A stretch of 64,000 nt of DNA from Actinokineospora enzanensis DSM 44649 (GTDB taxonomy: Bacteria; Actinomycetota; Actinomycetes; Mycobacteriales; Pseudonocardiaceae). Position 1 is the first letter of the stretch, and each line of letters starts with the position of its first letter. Below, piece by piece: positions 1-8,871 of the stretch. The translations under genes and the position numbers were made by a program. The notes under the pieces are model-generated. The model made no database searches. It saw only the letters and a list, made by a program, of their open reading frames with translations, and was not told where the DNA came from. The DNA lies in assembly GCF_000374445.1 (NCBI RefSeq), contig NZ_KB894419.1:88051-152050 (forward strand). Reading direction: 5' to 3'.

Positions 1-87
1 TTCACCGCCGCGAGCCGGATGGGGGAGAATGGCGCGGACCCGTCGGTTCGCCGCCGGGTGGGCAGGCTATGACGGAGGGAGCACGCT

Positions 88-255
88 ATGGCGGCCATGA
101 AGCCCCGGACCGGGGACGGTCCCCTCGAAGTGACGAAGGAGGGCCGGGGCATCGTGATGCGCGTCCCGCTGGAGGGCGGCGGACGTCTGGTGGTCGAGAT
201 GACCCCGGAGGAGGCCAGCAACCTCGGCGACGCCCTCAAGTCCGCCGCGGGCTGA
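88..255 (+). CDS. DUF3117 family small protein
   Basis: A 55-residue protein that begins MAAMKPRTGDGPLEVTKEGR and ends in a short acidic helix (EEASNLGDALKSAAG). From memory it matches the whole length of mycobacterial Rv1211 (DUF3117), whose function is unknown. A GGAGG ribosome site lies 9 bases upstream of the ATG at 88. An ATG at 69 lies in another frame and would produce an arginine-rich shadow. The protein is followed 41 bases later by the aminopeptidase. The Rv1211-glgM-glgC order here is the same as in mycobacteria, which supports the call. Confidence 0.9.
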   Translation: MAAMKPRTGDGPLEVTKEGRGIVMRVPLEGGGRLVVEMTPEEASNLGDALKSAAG

Positions 256-296
256 GTCCCGCCCGAGTCCCATCCCCGTCCCGCTCGGAGGAACGC

Positions 297-1826
297 TTGA
301 CCACGCCGGTGCCGACCTTGCCGACGACGCTGCCCGACGTGGAGGTGGCCGCCGGGACCCGCGCGGGCGTCCCGGTCGTGGTGCTCTGCCGTACACCGGA
401 CGGCGACGGTCCGGTGCCGCTCGGCCCCGGCGCCGCCGACCTGCCCGCGGCCTGGGTCGAGGCGGTCGGCCTCACCGGTGCCCGCGGCGAGGTGCGGGAC
501 GGTCCGGTCGGCTCCTCGGTGCGCTGGGTCGTCGGTGTCGGCGCCTGCGAGCCCGAGCACTGGCGGACGGCGGGCGCGGCGCTGGCCAGGGCCGTGCACC
601 AGCGGCTGGCCACGCTCGCCGACGCGGGCACCGATCCCGGGCCCGACCAGGCGGTACAGGTCGAGCTGCCTGCCCAGGACGCGGCCATCCCGGCCGATGA
701 CGAGGCCATCGCGCAGTTCGCCCGCGGGCTGCGGCTTGGCGGCTACCGGTTCACGGTGAGCAGGGCGGCCACCCCGCCGGGCCTGCGCACCGCCCGGCTG
801 GTGGTGTCCGAAAAGGACCGTCGCGAGCGGATCGCGGCGGAGCTGGCCAGGTCCGCCGCGCCCGCCGCGGCCACCGCCTTCGCCAGAGACCTGGCCAACA
901 CCCCGTCCAACGTCAAGGACCCGGCCTGGCTGGCGCGCACCGCCGCGCGGGCCGCGGCCAAGGTCCCCGGCCTCACCGCGCACGTGCGCGACGAGCGCTG
1001 GCTGGCCGAGCAGGGCTTCGGCGGCGTGCTCGCGGTCGGTGCGGGCTCCACCCGCCCGCCCCGCCTGCTGCACCTGGACTGGTCCCCGGCCGACGCCGAG
1101 GGCCCGCACCTCGGCCTGGTCGGCAAGGGCATCACCTTCGACACCGGCGGCATCTCGATCAAGCCCGCGGACGGCATGCACCTGATGCGCACCGACATGG
1201 CGGGCGGTGCCGCGGTGATCGCGGCGACCATCGCGGTGGCCCGGCTCGGGCTGCCGGTGCGGGTCAGCGCGCTGGTGCCGTGCGCGGAGAACCACGTCTC
1301 CGGCTCGTCCTACCGGCCCGGCGACGTGGTGCGCCACTACGGCGGCCGCACCACCGAGGTCAGCAACACCGACGCCGAGGGCCGCATGGTCCTGGCCGAC
1401 GGCCTGGTCTACGCGCGCGAGGCGCTCGGTGTGGACGTCCTGGTCGACGTCGCCACGCTCACCGGCGCCATGAAGGTCTCACTCGGCCTGCGCATCGGCG
1501 GCCTGTTCGCCTCCGACGACGACCTCGCCGCGCGGATCACCGACGCGGGCGCGGCGGCGGGGGAGCGCTGGTGGCGGATGCCGCTGCTGGACCAGTACGC
1601 CGCCGAGGTGCCCAGCGACATCGCCGACGTCCGGCAGTGCCCGCCCGGCCCCGGTGCGATCACCGCCGCGCTGTTCCTGCGCGAGTTCACCGGCGACCTG
1701 CCGTGGGCGCACCTGGACATCGCCGGACCGGCCCGCGCCGACCGGGTCTACGACGAGGTCGTGCCCGGCGCCACCGGGTTCGCCGCGCGCACCCTGGTCG
1801 AGCTGGTCGCCTCGTACGCGGGCTGA
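297..1826 (+). CDS. pepA: M17 leucyl aminopeptidase
   Basis: A 509-residue cytosolic metallo-aminopeptidase that removes N-terminal residues from peptides. The two-metal active site is visible: GKGITFDTGG near residue 276 supplies the catalytic lysine and a metal-binding aspartate, MRTDMAGGAA follows, and NTDAEGR near residue 357 carries the remaining metal ligands and the catalytic arginine. The length is typical of the family. The start is taken as TTG at 297 because GGAGGA sits five bases before it; the open frame runs further upstream but through the DUF3117 gene. The last 79 bases overlap the convergent GtrA-like gene. Confidence 0.92.
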   Translation: MTTPVPTLPTTLPDVEVAAGTRAGVPVVVLCRTPDGDGPVPLGPGAADLPAAWVEAVGLTGARGEVRDGPVGSSVRWVVGVGACEPEHWRTAGAALARAVHQRLATLADAGTDPGPDQAVQVELPAQDAAIPADDEAIAQFARGLRLGGYRFTVSRAATPPGLRTARLVVSEKDRRERIAAELARSAAPAAATAFARDLANTPSNVKDPAWLARTAARAAAKVPGLTAHVRDERWLAEQGFGGVLAVGAGSTRPPRLLHLDWSPADAEGPHLGLVGKGITFDTGGISIKPADGMHLMRTDMAGGAAVIAATIAVARLGLPVRVSALVPCAENHVSGSSYRPGDVVRHYGGRTTEVSNTDAEGRMVLADGLVYAREALGVDVLVDVATLTGAMKVSLGLRIGGLFASDDDLAARITDAGAAAGERWWRMPLLDQYAAEVPSDIADVRQCPPGPGAITAALFLREFTGDLPWAHLDIAGPARADRVYDEVVPGATGFAARTLVELVASYAG

Positions 1827-2314
1827 TCCGCGCGGTCGGCCTGCTCTGTTCGGTCGGCCAGGTCGGCCCGCTCCGCTTGGTCGGCCCGGTCGGCGAAGAC
1901 CCGGTCGAGGAACGCGTACTTGGCCACGAACACCGGCAGCCCGCCGAGCACATAGGTCACGTTCAGCACCAGCGACCGCGCCGACCGGTCCGCGACCAGC
2001 GGCTGCACCAGCCACTCCGCCGCCGTGGTCAGCAGCACCGAGACGATCCCGCCCAGCACGGTGACCACGATGTACCCGACCACCTGCCTGCTCAGCCGCG
2101 GCATCCCGCGCTGACCCCAGGCCCACCAGCGGACCATCACGAAGTGCGGCACCGCGCCGACGGCGAACGCGATCGTGCTCGCCACCGCCGCGCCAACGCC
2201 GCTCCACGCGTACAGCCCGTACAGCACGAGCTGGCTGATGCCCGTGGCGATCAGCGAGGCCACCGAGTAACGCGTGAAGCGGACCCGCACGCCATTCCGT
2301 CGCACGGCCCTCAC
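1748..2314 (-). CDS. GtrA-like integral membrane protein
   Basis: A protein of about 188 residues with four hydrophobic segments in the GtrA arrangement: an N-terminal pair (around YSVASLIATGISQLVLYGLY and an Ala-rich helix), then VGYIVVTVLGGIVSV and VLNVTYVLGGLPVFVAKY. GtrA proteins are thought to help move polyprenyl-linked sugars across the membrane. The tail is a run of charged heptad-like repeats (ADRADQAERAD) that overlaps the 3' end of pepA, so it probably arose by reading past an old stop. The start may be GTG at 2314 or GTG at 2305; the latter has TACCGT seven bases upstream, the pattern of a leaderless promoter. Confidence 0.75.
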   Translation of the reverse strand: MRAVRRNGVRVRFTRYSVASLIATGISQLVLYGLYAWSGVGAAVASTIAFAVGAVPHFVMVRWWAWGQRGMPRLSRQVVGYIVVTVLGGIVSVLLTTAAEWLVQPLVADRSARSLVLNVTYVLGGLPVFVAKYAFLDRVFADRADQAERADLADRTEQADRADQPAYEATSSTRVRAANPVAPGTTSS

Positions 2315-2357
2315 GGTATGCGCGCCCGAGTGGCGTTTCCGTCAACCCGGGCGGACG

Positions 2358-3518
2358 TCACGGGAGTTCACGCACTGTGCGGTAGACATCCACGGTCTGT
2401 TCCGCAACGGACGCCCAGGAGAACTCGCGCCCGGCCCGCTGCCGCCCGGCCACACCCATCGCCGCCGCCCGGCCGGGGTCGGCCAGCAGCCGGTTGACCG
2501 CGTCGGCCAGCCCGGCCCGGAACTCCTCGGTCCCGGCCTCGTCGTAGTGCACCAACAGCCCGGTCTCGCCGTCCGCGACGACCTCCGGGATACCGCCCAC
2601 ATCGGAGGCGACCACCGCGGTGCCGCAGGCCATCGCCTCCAGGTTCACGATGCCCAGCGGCTCGTACACCGACGGGCACACGAACACCGTGGCGTGGCTG
2701 AGGAACTGCCGCACCTCCTCGGTGCGCAGCATCCGCTGGATCCAGAACACGCCCTCGCGCGCCGCCGCCAGCTCGGCCACCGCGGCCCTGGTCTCCTCGG
2801 CGATCTCCGGCGTGTCCGGCGCGCCCGCGCACAGCACGACCTGCGCGGCCGGGTCGATCCGGTGCGCGGCGGCAATCAGGTGCGCCACGCCCTTCTGCCG
2901 GGTGATCCGCCCGACGAACACCACGGTCGGCCGCTCCGGGTCCACCCCGTGCGCGACCAGCGCGTCCACTTCGGACACCGGGTGGTAGGCGGTCGAGTCG
3001 ATCCCGTTGCGGACCACGTGCACGCGCGCGGGGTCCAGTTCCGGGTAGACCGTCAGCACGTCCCGGCGCATACCGTCACTGACCGCGATCACCGCGTCCG
3101 CGGCCAGGTACGCGGTCCGCTCCGCCCAGCAGGACAGCCGGTAGCCGCCGCCGAGCTGCTCGGCCTTCCACGGCCTGCGCGGTTCCAGCGAATGCGCGGT
3201 AATCACGTGCGGGATGCCGTGCAGCAGCTTGGACAGGTGCCCGGCCATGTTCGCGTACCAGGTGTGCGAGTGGACGACGTCCACACCGCCGACAGCGGCC
3301 GTCATGGACAGATCCGCGGACAGTGTCCGCAACGCCGCGTTCGCGTGCTCCAAACCGGCCGCCGCGTTGTGCGCGGTGGCGTCCGCGCGGTCGCCGCCGA
3401 AGCAGTGCACGTCCACCTCGACCAGCTCCCGCAGCCGGGGGACCAGGAAACCGACGTGCACGCCCGCGCCGCCGTAGACCTCGGGTGGGTATTCACGGGT
3501 GAGGAGTCCGATACGCAC
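2358..3518 (-). CDS. glgM: Alpha-maltose-1-phosphate synthase (GlgA/GlgM-type GT4 glycosyltransferase)
   Basis: A 386-residue GT-B fold glycosyltransferase. The N-terminus RIGLLTREYPPEVYGGAGVH has the donor/acceptor-binding glycine-rich loop of the actinobacterial glycogen synthase family, and the C-terminal half carries the retaining GT4 signature EPLGIVNLEAMACGTAVVAS. In mycobacteria the orthologue (Rv1212c) makes maltose-1-phosphate from ADP-glucose for alpha-glucan synthesis. It is divergent from glgC, whose product makes the ADP-glucose, with 129 bases between them. The GTG at 3518 has TACGGT six bases upstream on its strand, which suggests a leaderless transcript; the open frame continues 116 codons further but without family similarity. 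Confidence 0.92.
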   Translation of the reverse strand: MRIGLLTREYPPEVYGGAGVHVGFLVPRLRELVEVDVHCFGGDRADATAHNAAAGLEHANAALRTLSADLSMTAAVGGVDVVHSHTWYANMAGHLSKLLHGIPHVITAHSLEPRRPWKAEQLGGGYRLSCWAERTAYLAADAVIAVSDGMRRDVLTVYPELDPARVHVVRNGIDSTAYHPVSEVDALVAHGVDPERPTVVFVGRITRQKGVAHLIAAAHRIDPAAQVVLCAGAPDTPEIAEETRAAVAELAAAREGVFWIQRMLRTEEVRQFLSHATVFVCPSVYEPLGIVNLEAMACGTAVVASDVGGIPEVVADGETGLLVHYDEAGTEEFRAGLADAVNRLLADPGRAAAMGVAGRQRAGREFSWASVAEQTVDVYRTVRELP

Positions 3519-3647
3519 GACCTCACCGTAGTCGCCGCGAGACCCGTTCCCCGGACCGGAACGCCGTGCGGCGCCCGGGTGAACGGTCAGGCAACGCACG
3601 CCCACACGGAGTAGCACGTCTGGCAGGACCATCACGCGGACGGTTAG

Positions 3648-4874
3648 ATGACAGGTGTGAAGGGCAAGCCGCGCGTACTCGGGATCGTGTTGGCGGGTGG
3701 CGAGGGAAAACGACTGTGGCCCCTCACCGCCGACCGAGCCAAGCCCGCGGTGCCTTTCGCGGGCAACTACCGGCTGGTCGACTTCGTGCTGTCCAACCTG
3801 GTCAACGCGGGCTTCCACCAGCTGTGCGTGCTGACCCAGTACAAGTCCCACTCGCTCGACCGGCACATCTCCACGACGTGGCGCCTGTCGAACGTGCTCG
3901 GCCAGTACGTCACCCCGGTTCCCGCCCAGCAGCGGTTAGGACCGCGCTGGTACACGGGCAGCGCCGATGCCATTTACCAGTCGCTGAACCTGGTCTATGA
4001 CGAGCGCCCCGACCACATCGCGGTGTTCGGCGCGGACCACGTGTACCGGATGGACCCGGGCCAGATGCTGGGGCAGCACATCGACTCCGGCGCGGGCGTC
4101 ACCGTGGCGGGCATCCGGGTGCCGCGCGTCGAGGCGCGCGCGTTCGGCTGCATCGACTCCGACCAGACCGGGCGCATCACCCGCTTCCTGGAGAAGCCCG
4201 ACGACCCGCCCGCGGTGCCGGACGACCCGGACGTCACCTTCGCCTCGATGGGCAACTACATCTTCGCCACCGACGCGCTGGTCGAGTCGCTGCGCGCGGA
4301 CGCCGCCGACCGGGACTCGCTGCACGACATGGGCGGCGACATCATCCCCATGCAGGTCGACGCGGGCACCGCGCACGTCTACGACTTCGCCGACAACGTG
4401 GTGCCGGGGGAGACCGAGCGCGACCGCGGCTACTGGCGCGACGTCGGGACCCTGGACGCCTACTACGACGCGCACATGGACCTGGTGTCCGTGCACCCGG
4501 TGTTCAACCTCTACAACATGCAGTGGCCGATCCGCACGGCCACGCCGCCGCTGCCGCCCGCCAAGTTCGTCAACAGCGGCACGGCGACCGAGTCCATCGT
4601 CGGGCCCGGGTCGATCATCTCCGGGGCCACCGTCACCGACTCGGTGATCAGCTCGGACGTGGTGATCGAGGACGGTGCGGTGGTCGAGGGCAGCGTGTTG
4701 CTGCCGGGCGCGCGCATCGGCAAGGGCGCGGTGGTGCGGCGGGCGATCCTGGACAAGAACGTGGTCGTCGCCGACGGTGCCCGGGTCGGGGTGGACGCGG
4801 AGGCCGATCGCGCGCAGTACACGATCAGCGCGGGCGGGGTTGTGGTGCTCGGCAAGGGCACCCGGGCCGAGTAG
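3648..4874 (+). CDS. glgC: Glucose-1-phosphate adenylyltransferase
   Basis: A 408-residue enzyme that makes ADP-glucose from glucose-1-phosphate and ATP, the committed step of glycogen synthesis. The nucleotidyltransferase signature [16 protein letters not shown] lies at the N-terminus, followed by [17 protein letters not shown] and [16 protein letters not shown]. The C-terminal third is a left-handed beta-helix of hexapeptide repeats ([28 protein letters not shown]), the usual allosteric and oligomerisation domain. Length matches the family. It is transcribed away from glgM. A GTG at 3657 would shorten it by three residues. Confidence 0.95.
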   Translation: MTGVKGKPRVLGIVLAGGEGKRLWPLTADRAKPAVPFAGNYRLVDFVLSNLVNAGFHQLCVLTQYKSHSLDRHISTTWRLSNVLGQYVTPVPAQQRLGPRWYTGSADAIYQSLNLVYDERPDHIAVFGADHVYRMDPGQMLGQHIDSGAGVTVAGIRVPRVEARAFGCIDSDQTGRITRFLEKPDDPPAVPDDPDVTFASMGNYIFATDALVESLRADAADRDSLHDMGGDIIPMQVDAGTAHVYDFADNVVPGETERDRGYWRDVGTLDAYYDAHMDLVSVHPVFNLYNMQWPIRTATPPLPPAKFVNSGTATESIVGPGSIISGATVTDSVISSDVVIEDGAVVEGSVLLPGARIGKGAVVRRAILDKNVVVADGARVGVDAEADRAQYTISAGGVVVLGKGTRAE

Positions 4875-4889
4875 CCAGGGGTCGCACCA

Positions 4890-5540
4890 CTAGCCCGTCT
4901 TGGCGGCGAGCAGGAGGCCGTCGCCGAGGGGCAGCAGCAGCGGGACCAGGCGATCGTCCTCGCGGACGACCCGCACCAGCTCGCGCAGCGCCAGCGTCTC
5001 CGCGTCCCGGCGGGCCGGGTTGGCCACGTTGCCCTGCCAGAGCACGTTGTCGAAGGCCAGCACGCCGCCGGGGCGCAGCAGCCGGACGCCGTGGTCGGCG
5101 TAGGCGGGGTACTCGGTCTTGGCGGCGTCCACGAACAACAGGTCGTAGCCGCCGTCGCTGAGCCGGGGCAGCACGTCCAGCGCCCGCCCCATGATCAACC
5201 GGGTGCGGCCGGGGGCGATCCCGGCGGCCCGGAACGTGCGCTTGGCCGCGGCCTGCACCTCCGGCTCGACGTCGATCGAGGTCAGCACGCCGTCCGGGGC
5301 CATGCCGCGGAGCAGGTGCAGCCCGCTGACCCCGACCCCGGTGCCGATCTCGACCACCGCCCTGGCCCGCAGCGCGGCCGCCAGGAACCGGAGCGCGGCA
5401 CCCCCGCCGACCCCCACCGGGGCGCAACCGAGCTGGTCGGCCATGGCGCGCGCGGCAGCGAGCACGTCGTCCTCGCCGAGGAAGCCCTCGACGTACGCGC
5501 TCAGCTCCGCCGCGCCGACGGCGGCCGGTTCCGGTCCCAC
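4890..5540 (-). CDS. SAM-dependent O-methyltransferase (family 3)
   Basis: A 216-residue class I methyltransferase. VVEIGTGVGVSGLHLL is the SAM-binding motif I, SIDVEPEV is motif II, and LLFVDAAKTEYPAYAD is the metal- and acceptor-binding stretch of the catechol/caffeoyl-CoA O-methyltransferase family. In mycobacteria an equivalent gene (Rv1220c) also lies divergent from sigE. The substrate is unknown. The GTG at 5540 has TAACCT eight bases upstream and no purine-rich site. Its stop codon is part of an 18-base sequence repeated at 48.7 kb. Confidence 0.88.
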   Translation of the reverse strand: MGPEPAAVGAAELSAYVEGFLGEDDVLAAARAMADQLGCAPVGVGGGAALRFLAAALRARAVVEIGTGVGVSGLHLLRGMAPDGVLTSIDVEPEVQAAAKRTFRAAGIAPGRTRLIMGRALDVLPRLSDGGYDLLFVDAAKTEYPAYADHGVRLLRPGGVLAFDNVLWQGNVANPARRDAETLALRELVRVVREDDRLVPLLLPLGDGLLLAAKTG

Positions 5541-5609
5541 GGGAACGGAGGTTAGCCGCGCGCGTGGCCGAAACGGGTGAACCTGACCGGAAGGTCACCC
5601 CGTCGTTTT

Positions 5610-5636
5610 CTCAGGCTCATCTCAGCCGACTCTCAC
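5610..5636 (+). promoter_or_regulatory. Three helical-phase direct repeats upstream of sigE
   Basis: CTCAG at 5610 and 5621 and CTCAC at 5632 recur every 11 bases, one DNA turn, between the methyltransferase and sigE. Such spacing is typical of sites for OmpR-type response regulators; in mycobacteria MprA binds direct repeats upstream of sigE. The sequence shows the repeats; the link to an MprA-like regulator is inference. Confidence 0.4.
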
Positions 5637-5768
5637 GGTCGCCATAGCCGCGTACCCCATCGTGGACGTCATCAAGGGGAGTTCGTGAAAGCGGGGAACA
5701 CGGTGGGCCAGGTGCGCGTTGATCGGGTGAAGAGGCAGAACAGCTCGCAGGAGGAGCGTATCCCCACG

Positions 5769-6350
5769 ATGAACCCCGGCACCAAGTACGGCAAGCCGGT
5801 GGATATCGACCCAGCCGAGTGGGCCATCCCCACCTGGGAAGAGGTCGTGCGCGAGCACGGCGACCGGGTGTACCGACTGGCCTACCGGCTCGCGGGCAAC
5901 GCGCACGATGCCGAGGACCTGACCCAGGAGACCTTCATCCGGGTCTTCCGGTCGCTGACCGCGTACAAGCCCGGCACCTTCGAGGGCTGGCTGCACCGCA
6001 TCACCACCAACCTGTTCCTCGACATGGTCCGCCGCCGCTCGCGGGTGCGGATGGAGGGCCTCCCGGAGGACACCGACCGGCTGGAGGGCGACGAGCCCAG
6101 CCCGGAGGTGGTCTACGAGGAGACCCATCTCGACCCCGACCTGCAGGCCTCGCTGGACGAGCTCCCGCCGGAGTTCCGCGCCGCAGTGGTGCTGTGCGAT
6201 GTCGAGGGCCTGTCCTACGAGGAGATCGGCGCGACCCTCGGCGTGAAGCTGGGTACTGTGCGCAGCAGGATCCACCGGGGTCGCCAGGCCCTGCGAACTT
6301 CGCTGGAGCGGCGCCGGGCGCTCGCGCTCGCGCAGGAGGCATCGGCATGA
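5769..6350 (+). CDS. sigE: ECF sigma factor SigE
   Basis: A sigma-70 family factor of 193 residues from the ATG at 5769. Region 2 includes [27 protein letters not shown] in two stretches (residues about 33-62), and region 4 has [29 protein letters not shown] near the C-terminus as its helix-turn-helix. SigE controls the response to envelope and oxidative stress in actinobacteria. GTG codons at 5685, 5703 and 5727 are in the same frame; the one at 5685 has AAGGGGA four bases upstream and would add 28 residues. AGGAGG at 5749 lies rather far from 5769. Mycobacterial SigE is also made from more than one start. It forms a unit with the micro-ORF and rseA. Confidence 0.93.
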   Translation: MNPGTKYGKPVDIDPAEWAIPTWEEVVREHGDRVYRLAYRLAGNAHDAEDLTQETFIRVFRSLTAYKPGTFEGWLHRITTNLFLDMVRRRSRVRMEGLPEDTDRLEGDEPSPEVVYEETHLDPDLQASLDELPPEFRAAVVLCDVEGLSYEEIGATLGVKLGTVRSRIHRGRQALRTSLERRRALALAQEASA

Positions 6351-6397
6351 CACTGACCGCTGAGTACGTCCGCGTACGGCCGGAGGTCGACTCATGA
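6347..6397 (+). CDS. 16-codon micro-ORF bridging sigE and rseA
   Basis: The ATG at 6347 overlaps the sigE stop as ATGA, and the stop at 6395-6397 overlaps the rseA start as ATGA. The peptide would be [21 protein letters not shown] precedes it by about eight bases, and a second GGAGG inside it serves rseA. I infer that it is translated to couple the amounts of sigma and anti-sigma factor; no known peptide matches it. It could also be a chance result of short spacing. Confidence 0.45.
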   Translation: MTLTAEYVRVRPEVDS

Positions 6398-7002
6398 CGT
6401 TCGAACGCGCCCTCGGCCTGCCCGAGCAGCACCTGCTGCCCGACGCCGTGGTCGCCTTCGTCGACGGCGAACTGGGCCGCACCGCGCACGACCGCGTGGC
6501 CGCCCACCTGGCCGGGTGCCCGTGGTGCGCCGCCGAGATCACCACTCAGCGCCAGGCCCGCGCCGCCGTCCAAGCCGCCCACACCCCGACCATGCCCGCC
6601 GGTCTGCTGGCCGCGCTGTGCGCCATCCCCCAGGAGACCGAGCTCCCGTCGACCCCCGATGGCCTCGCGGTCACCGAGGACGGCCAGCTCGTCGCCATCC
6701 AGCGCCCGGACCGCGCCGCCTTCGGCAGCACCCCGCCGCTGGGCTCGTCAGCCAAGCTCGGCGAGGGCCGCGTCGTCCTGGGCAAACGCAACCGCCGCGC
6801 CGCCCAGGGCGCGGGTGTCGTGGTCTCCGGCCTGGTCCTTGGCGCGCTTGCCCTGGTCAACACCACCGGCGCCACCCCGGACACCTCGACCCCGCCCGCC
6901 CCGTTCACCGGCGGCGACGTCCACCCGGCGGGCTTCACGGGTCACACCGCGTCGACCCAGCCGATCCCGTCCCCCAGCTTCGGCCTCTTCGCCGCCCGCT
7001 GA
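6394..7002 (+). CDS. rseA: Zinc-finger anti-sigma factor (RseA-like)
   Basis: A 202-residue protein whose N-terminal domain (residues about 15-55) has the anti-sigma zinc motif HLAGCPWC preceded by a helix containing the first histidine (HDRVAAH). A hydrophobic segment GVVVSGLVLGALALVNTT around residues 145-162 could be a membrane anchor or a buried helix. It directly follows sigE, as the SigE anti-sigma Rv1222 does in mycobacteria, and should hold SigE inactive until stress. The start at 6394 has GGAGG seven bases upstream and overlaps the micro-ORF. A hairpin terminator follows 20 bases after the stop. Confidence 0.88.
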   Translation: MTFERALGLPEQHLLPDAVVAFVDGELGRTAHDRVAAHLAGCPWCAAEITTQRQARAAVQAAHTPTMPAGLLAALCAIPQETELPSTPDGLAVTEDGQLVAIQRPDRAAFGSTPPLGSSAKLGEGRVVLGKRNRRAAQGAGVVVSGLVLGALALVNTTGATPDTSTPPAPFTGGDVHPAGFTGHTASTQPIPSPSFGLFAAR

Positions 7003-7022
7003 CCCAAGCCCTTTCCCACACG

Positions 7023-7056
7023 TGAAGGCCACCAGCCCCCGCGGCGGTGGCCTTCA
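7023..7056 (+). terminator. Hairpin terminator after rseA
   Basis: An 11-base perfect stem (7023-7033 with 7046-7056, TGAAGGCCACC and its complement) around a 12-base GC-rich loop, 20 bases after the rseA stop. There is no long T run, which is usual for high-GC actinobacterial terminators. It separates sigE-rseA from htrA. Confidence 0.65.
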
Positions 7057-7282
7057 TGCTGTCCGGGTTCCTTTCCGGTGGTGCCACCACCAACGAAGAT
7101 CACCCTCCGGACCCTGGGCTGAGCGCACCACTAGCTCGGGACGAGTGCCGCGTCCGGCTCGCCAGACCTGGTCGGACGCGGAGGCGATGTCCCGGTGGTC
7201 GGCCGTGTCCCCCGATCCGGTGAGTCGCCGACGCGGGGGTCCGCACGCGCACTTCACCGGGGGTTTGGCACTGTGGAGCTTG

Positions 7283-8827
7283 ATGAACGAGAACCTCGAC
7301 GCCACCCCGGCGTCCTCGGGTGATGGGGCGCGGAACGGGGTCGTGCCCGGTGGTGTGGAGCAGCGGTTGGGGCCGCGGCCGTTGGAGCGGCCCGCGGTGG
7401 ATCCCGGCTCGGCGGCCGCGTTCGGCAGGCCGTCCGGGGTGAGCGGTGCGTTCTCACCGTCGGCTGCCGCGCGGCCGGTGCTCGGTGAGCTGCGGTCCGT
7501 GCCGCCGACGCCGGAGGCGTTGGCGAGTGCGTTCGGCAGGCCGGTCGGGGAGAACACGCTGTTGCAGCGGCCGCCCGGGGCGGTGGCCAGCGATCTGGAC
7601 GTCGAGGAAGCGCTGTGGACCCAGGACGCCGACCCGTGGCGGGATCCGGCGGCGGGCGCGGTGATCGGCCCGCCCGCGGTGGAGCGCACCGAGGACGGTG
7701 ACGGCAAGGACGCGGCCGCCCGGGTCGGACCGCAGCTAAGCGTGACGGACGTGCTGTTCGGCAGGCGCGTCAAGCCGGTCGCGCTGGGCATCCTCGGACT
7801 GGTCGCGCTGCTCGTCGGTGCCGCGGGCGGCCTGGTCGGCTGGTTTGTCGCGCGCGGTGGGCAGGGCCTGACCAGCGACGTCACCCTGGCCTCGGTCGAG
7901 GCGGGCAAGGAGCGCCCGGCCGGGTCGGTGGCCGATATCGCCAAGCGGGTGCGGCCCGCGGTGGTGTCGATCGAGGTGAAGATCGCCCAGGGTGGCGGCA
8001 CCGGGTCCGGCATCGTCATCGACCGGGCGGGCTACATCGTCACCAACTGGCACGTGGTCACCCTGGAGGGCCGCGCCGACGCGTCCGCGAAGATCACCGC
8101 GGTGTTCACCGACGGCAACCGGGTGGACGCCAAGCTGGTCGGCACCGACCCGAAGACCGACCTGGCGGTGATCAAGGTCGAGGTGAACAACCCGACCGTC
8201 ATGCAGTTCGGCAACTCCGACGACCTGCAGGTCGGCGACACCGTGCTGGCCATCGGCTCACCGCTCGGCCTGACCGACACGGTCACCGAGGGCATCGTCA
8301 GCGCCCTGCACCGGCCGGTCGTGGCGGGCGGCGACAACGGCGAGGCGCCGATCACCTACGACGCCATCCAGACCGACGCCGCGGTCAACCAGGGCAACTC
8401 GGGCGGCCCGCTGGTCGACTCGACCGGCGCGTTGGTCGGCATCAACTCGGCCATCCGCAGCAGCGCGGGCAACACCGGCAGCGTCGGCCTCGGCTTCGCC
8501 ATCCCGTCCAACGACGCCAAGCGCATCGCCGAGACGATCATCCGGGACGGCAAGGTCAAGCACGCCGATCTGGGCGCCAACGTCAAATCGGTCTCCGCGG
8601 ACACCGCGGAGGGCGCCCAGGTGGTGAACGTCACCGACGGCGGCGCCGCGGCCAAGGCGGGCATCGTCGAGGGCGACGTCATCCGCAAGCTCGGCGACCG
8701 GCAGGTCCGCAACGCCGCGGAGCTCACCGTGGCGGTCCGCCAGCACCAACCGGGCCAATCCGTTCCCGTTGTACTCGCCCGTCAGGGCCGAGAGTTGAAA
8801 ATTGATGTGACCCTGCAGTCGGACTGA
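7283..8827 (+). CDS. htrA: HtrA/DegP-like membrane-anchored serine protease with PDZ domain
   Basis: A 514-residue protein. A Pro/Gly-rich cytosolic region of about 160 residues contains repeated AFGRP elements. One membrane helix follows (ALGILGLVALLVGAAGGLVG, about residues 165-190). The trypsin-like domain has His257 (TNWHVV), Asp293 (TDLAVI) and Ser373 (QGNSGGPLV). The C-terminus is a PDZ domain (AKAGIVEGDVIRKLGDRQV). It degrades or refolds damaged envelope proteins; the mycobacterial counterpart Rv1223 also follows sigE-rseA. ATG 7283 has GGAG close upstream; about 280 bases before it hold the rseA terminator and no other gene. Confidence 0.9.
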   Translation: MNENLDATPASSGDGARNGVVPGGVEQRLGPRPLERPAVDPGSAAAFGRPSGVSGAFSPSAAARPVLGELRSVPPTPEALASAFGRPVGENTLLQRPPGAVASDLDVEEALWTQDADPWRDPAAGAVIGPPAVERTEDGDGKDAAARVGPQLSVTDVLFGRRVKPVALGILGLVALLVGAAGGLVGWFVARGGQGLTSDVTLASVEAGKERPAGSVADIAKRVRPAVVSIEVKIAQGGGTGSGIVIDRAGYIVTNWHVVTLEGRADASAKITAVFTDGNRVDAKLVGTDPKTDLAVIKVEVNNPTVMQFGNSDDLQVGDTVLAIGSPLGLTDTVTEGIVSALHRPVVAGGDNGEAPITYDAIQTDAAVNQGNSGGPLVDSTGALVGINSAIRSSAGNTGSVGLGFAIPSNDAKRIAETIIRDGKVKHADLGANVKSVSADTAEGAQVVNVTDGGAAAKAGIVEGDVIRKLGDRQVRNAAELTVAVRQHQPGQSVPVVLARQGRELKIDVTLQSD

Positions 8828-8871
8828 GCGGCTACGCTGGTGGCCAGAGGCGTCGTTCGGAGGTATCTGGG

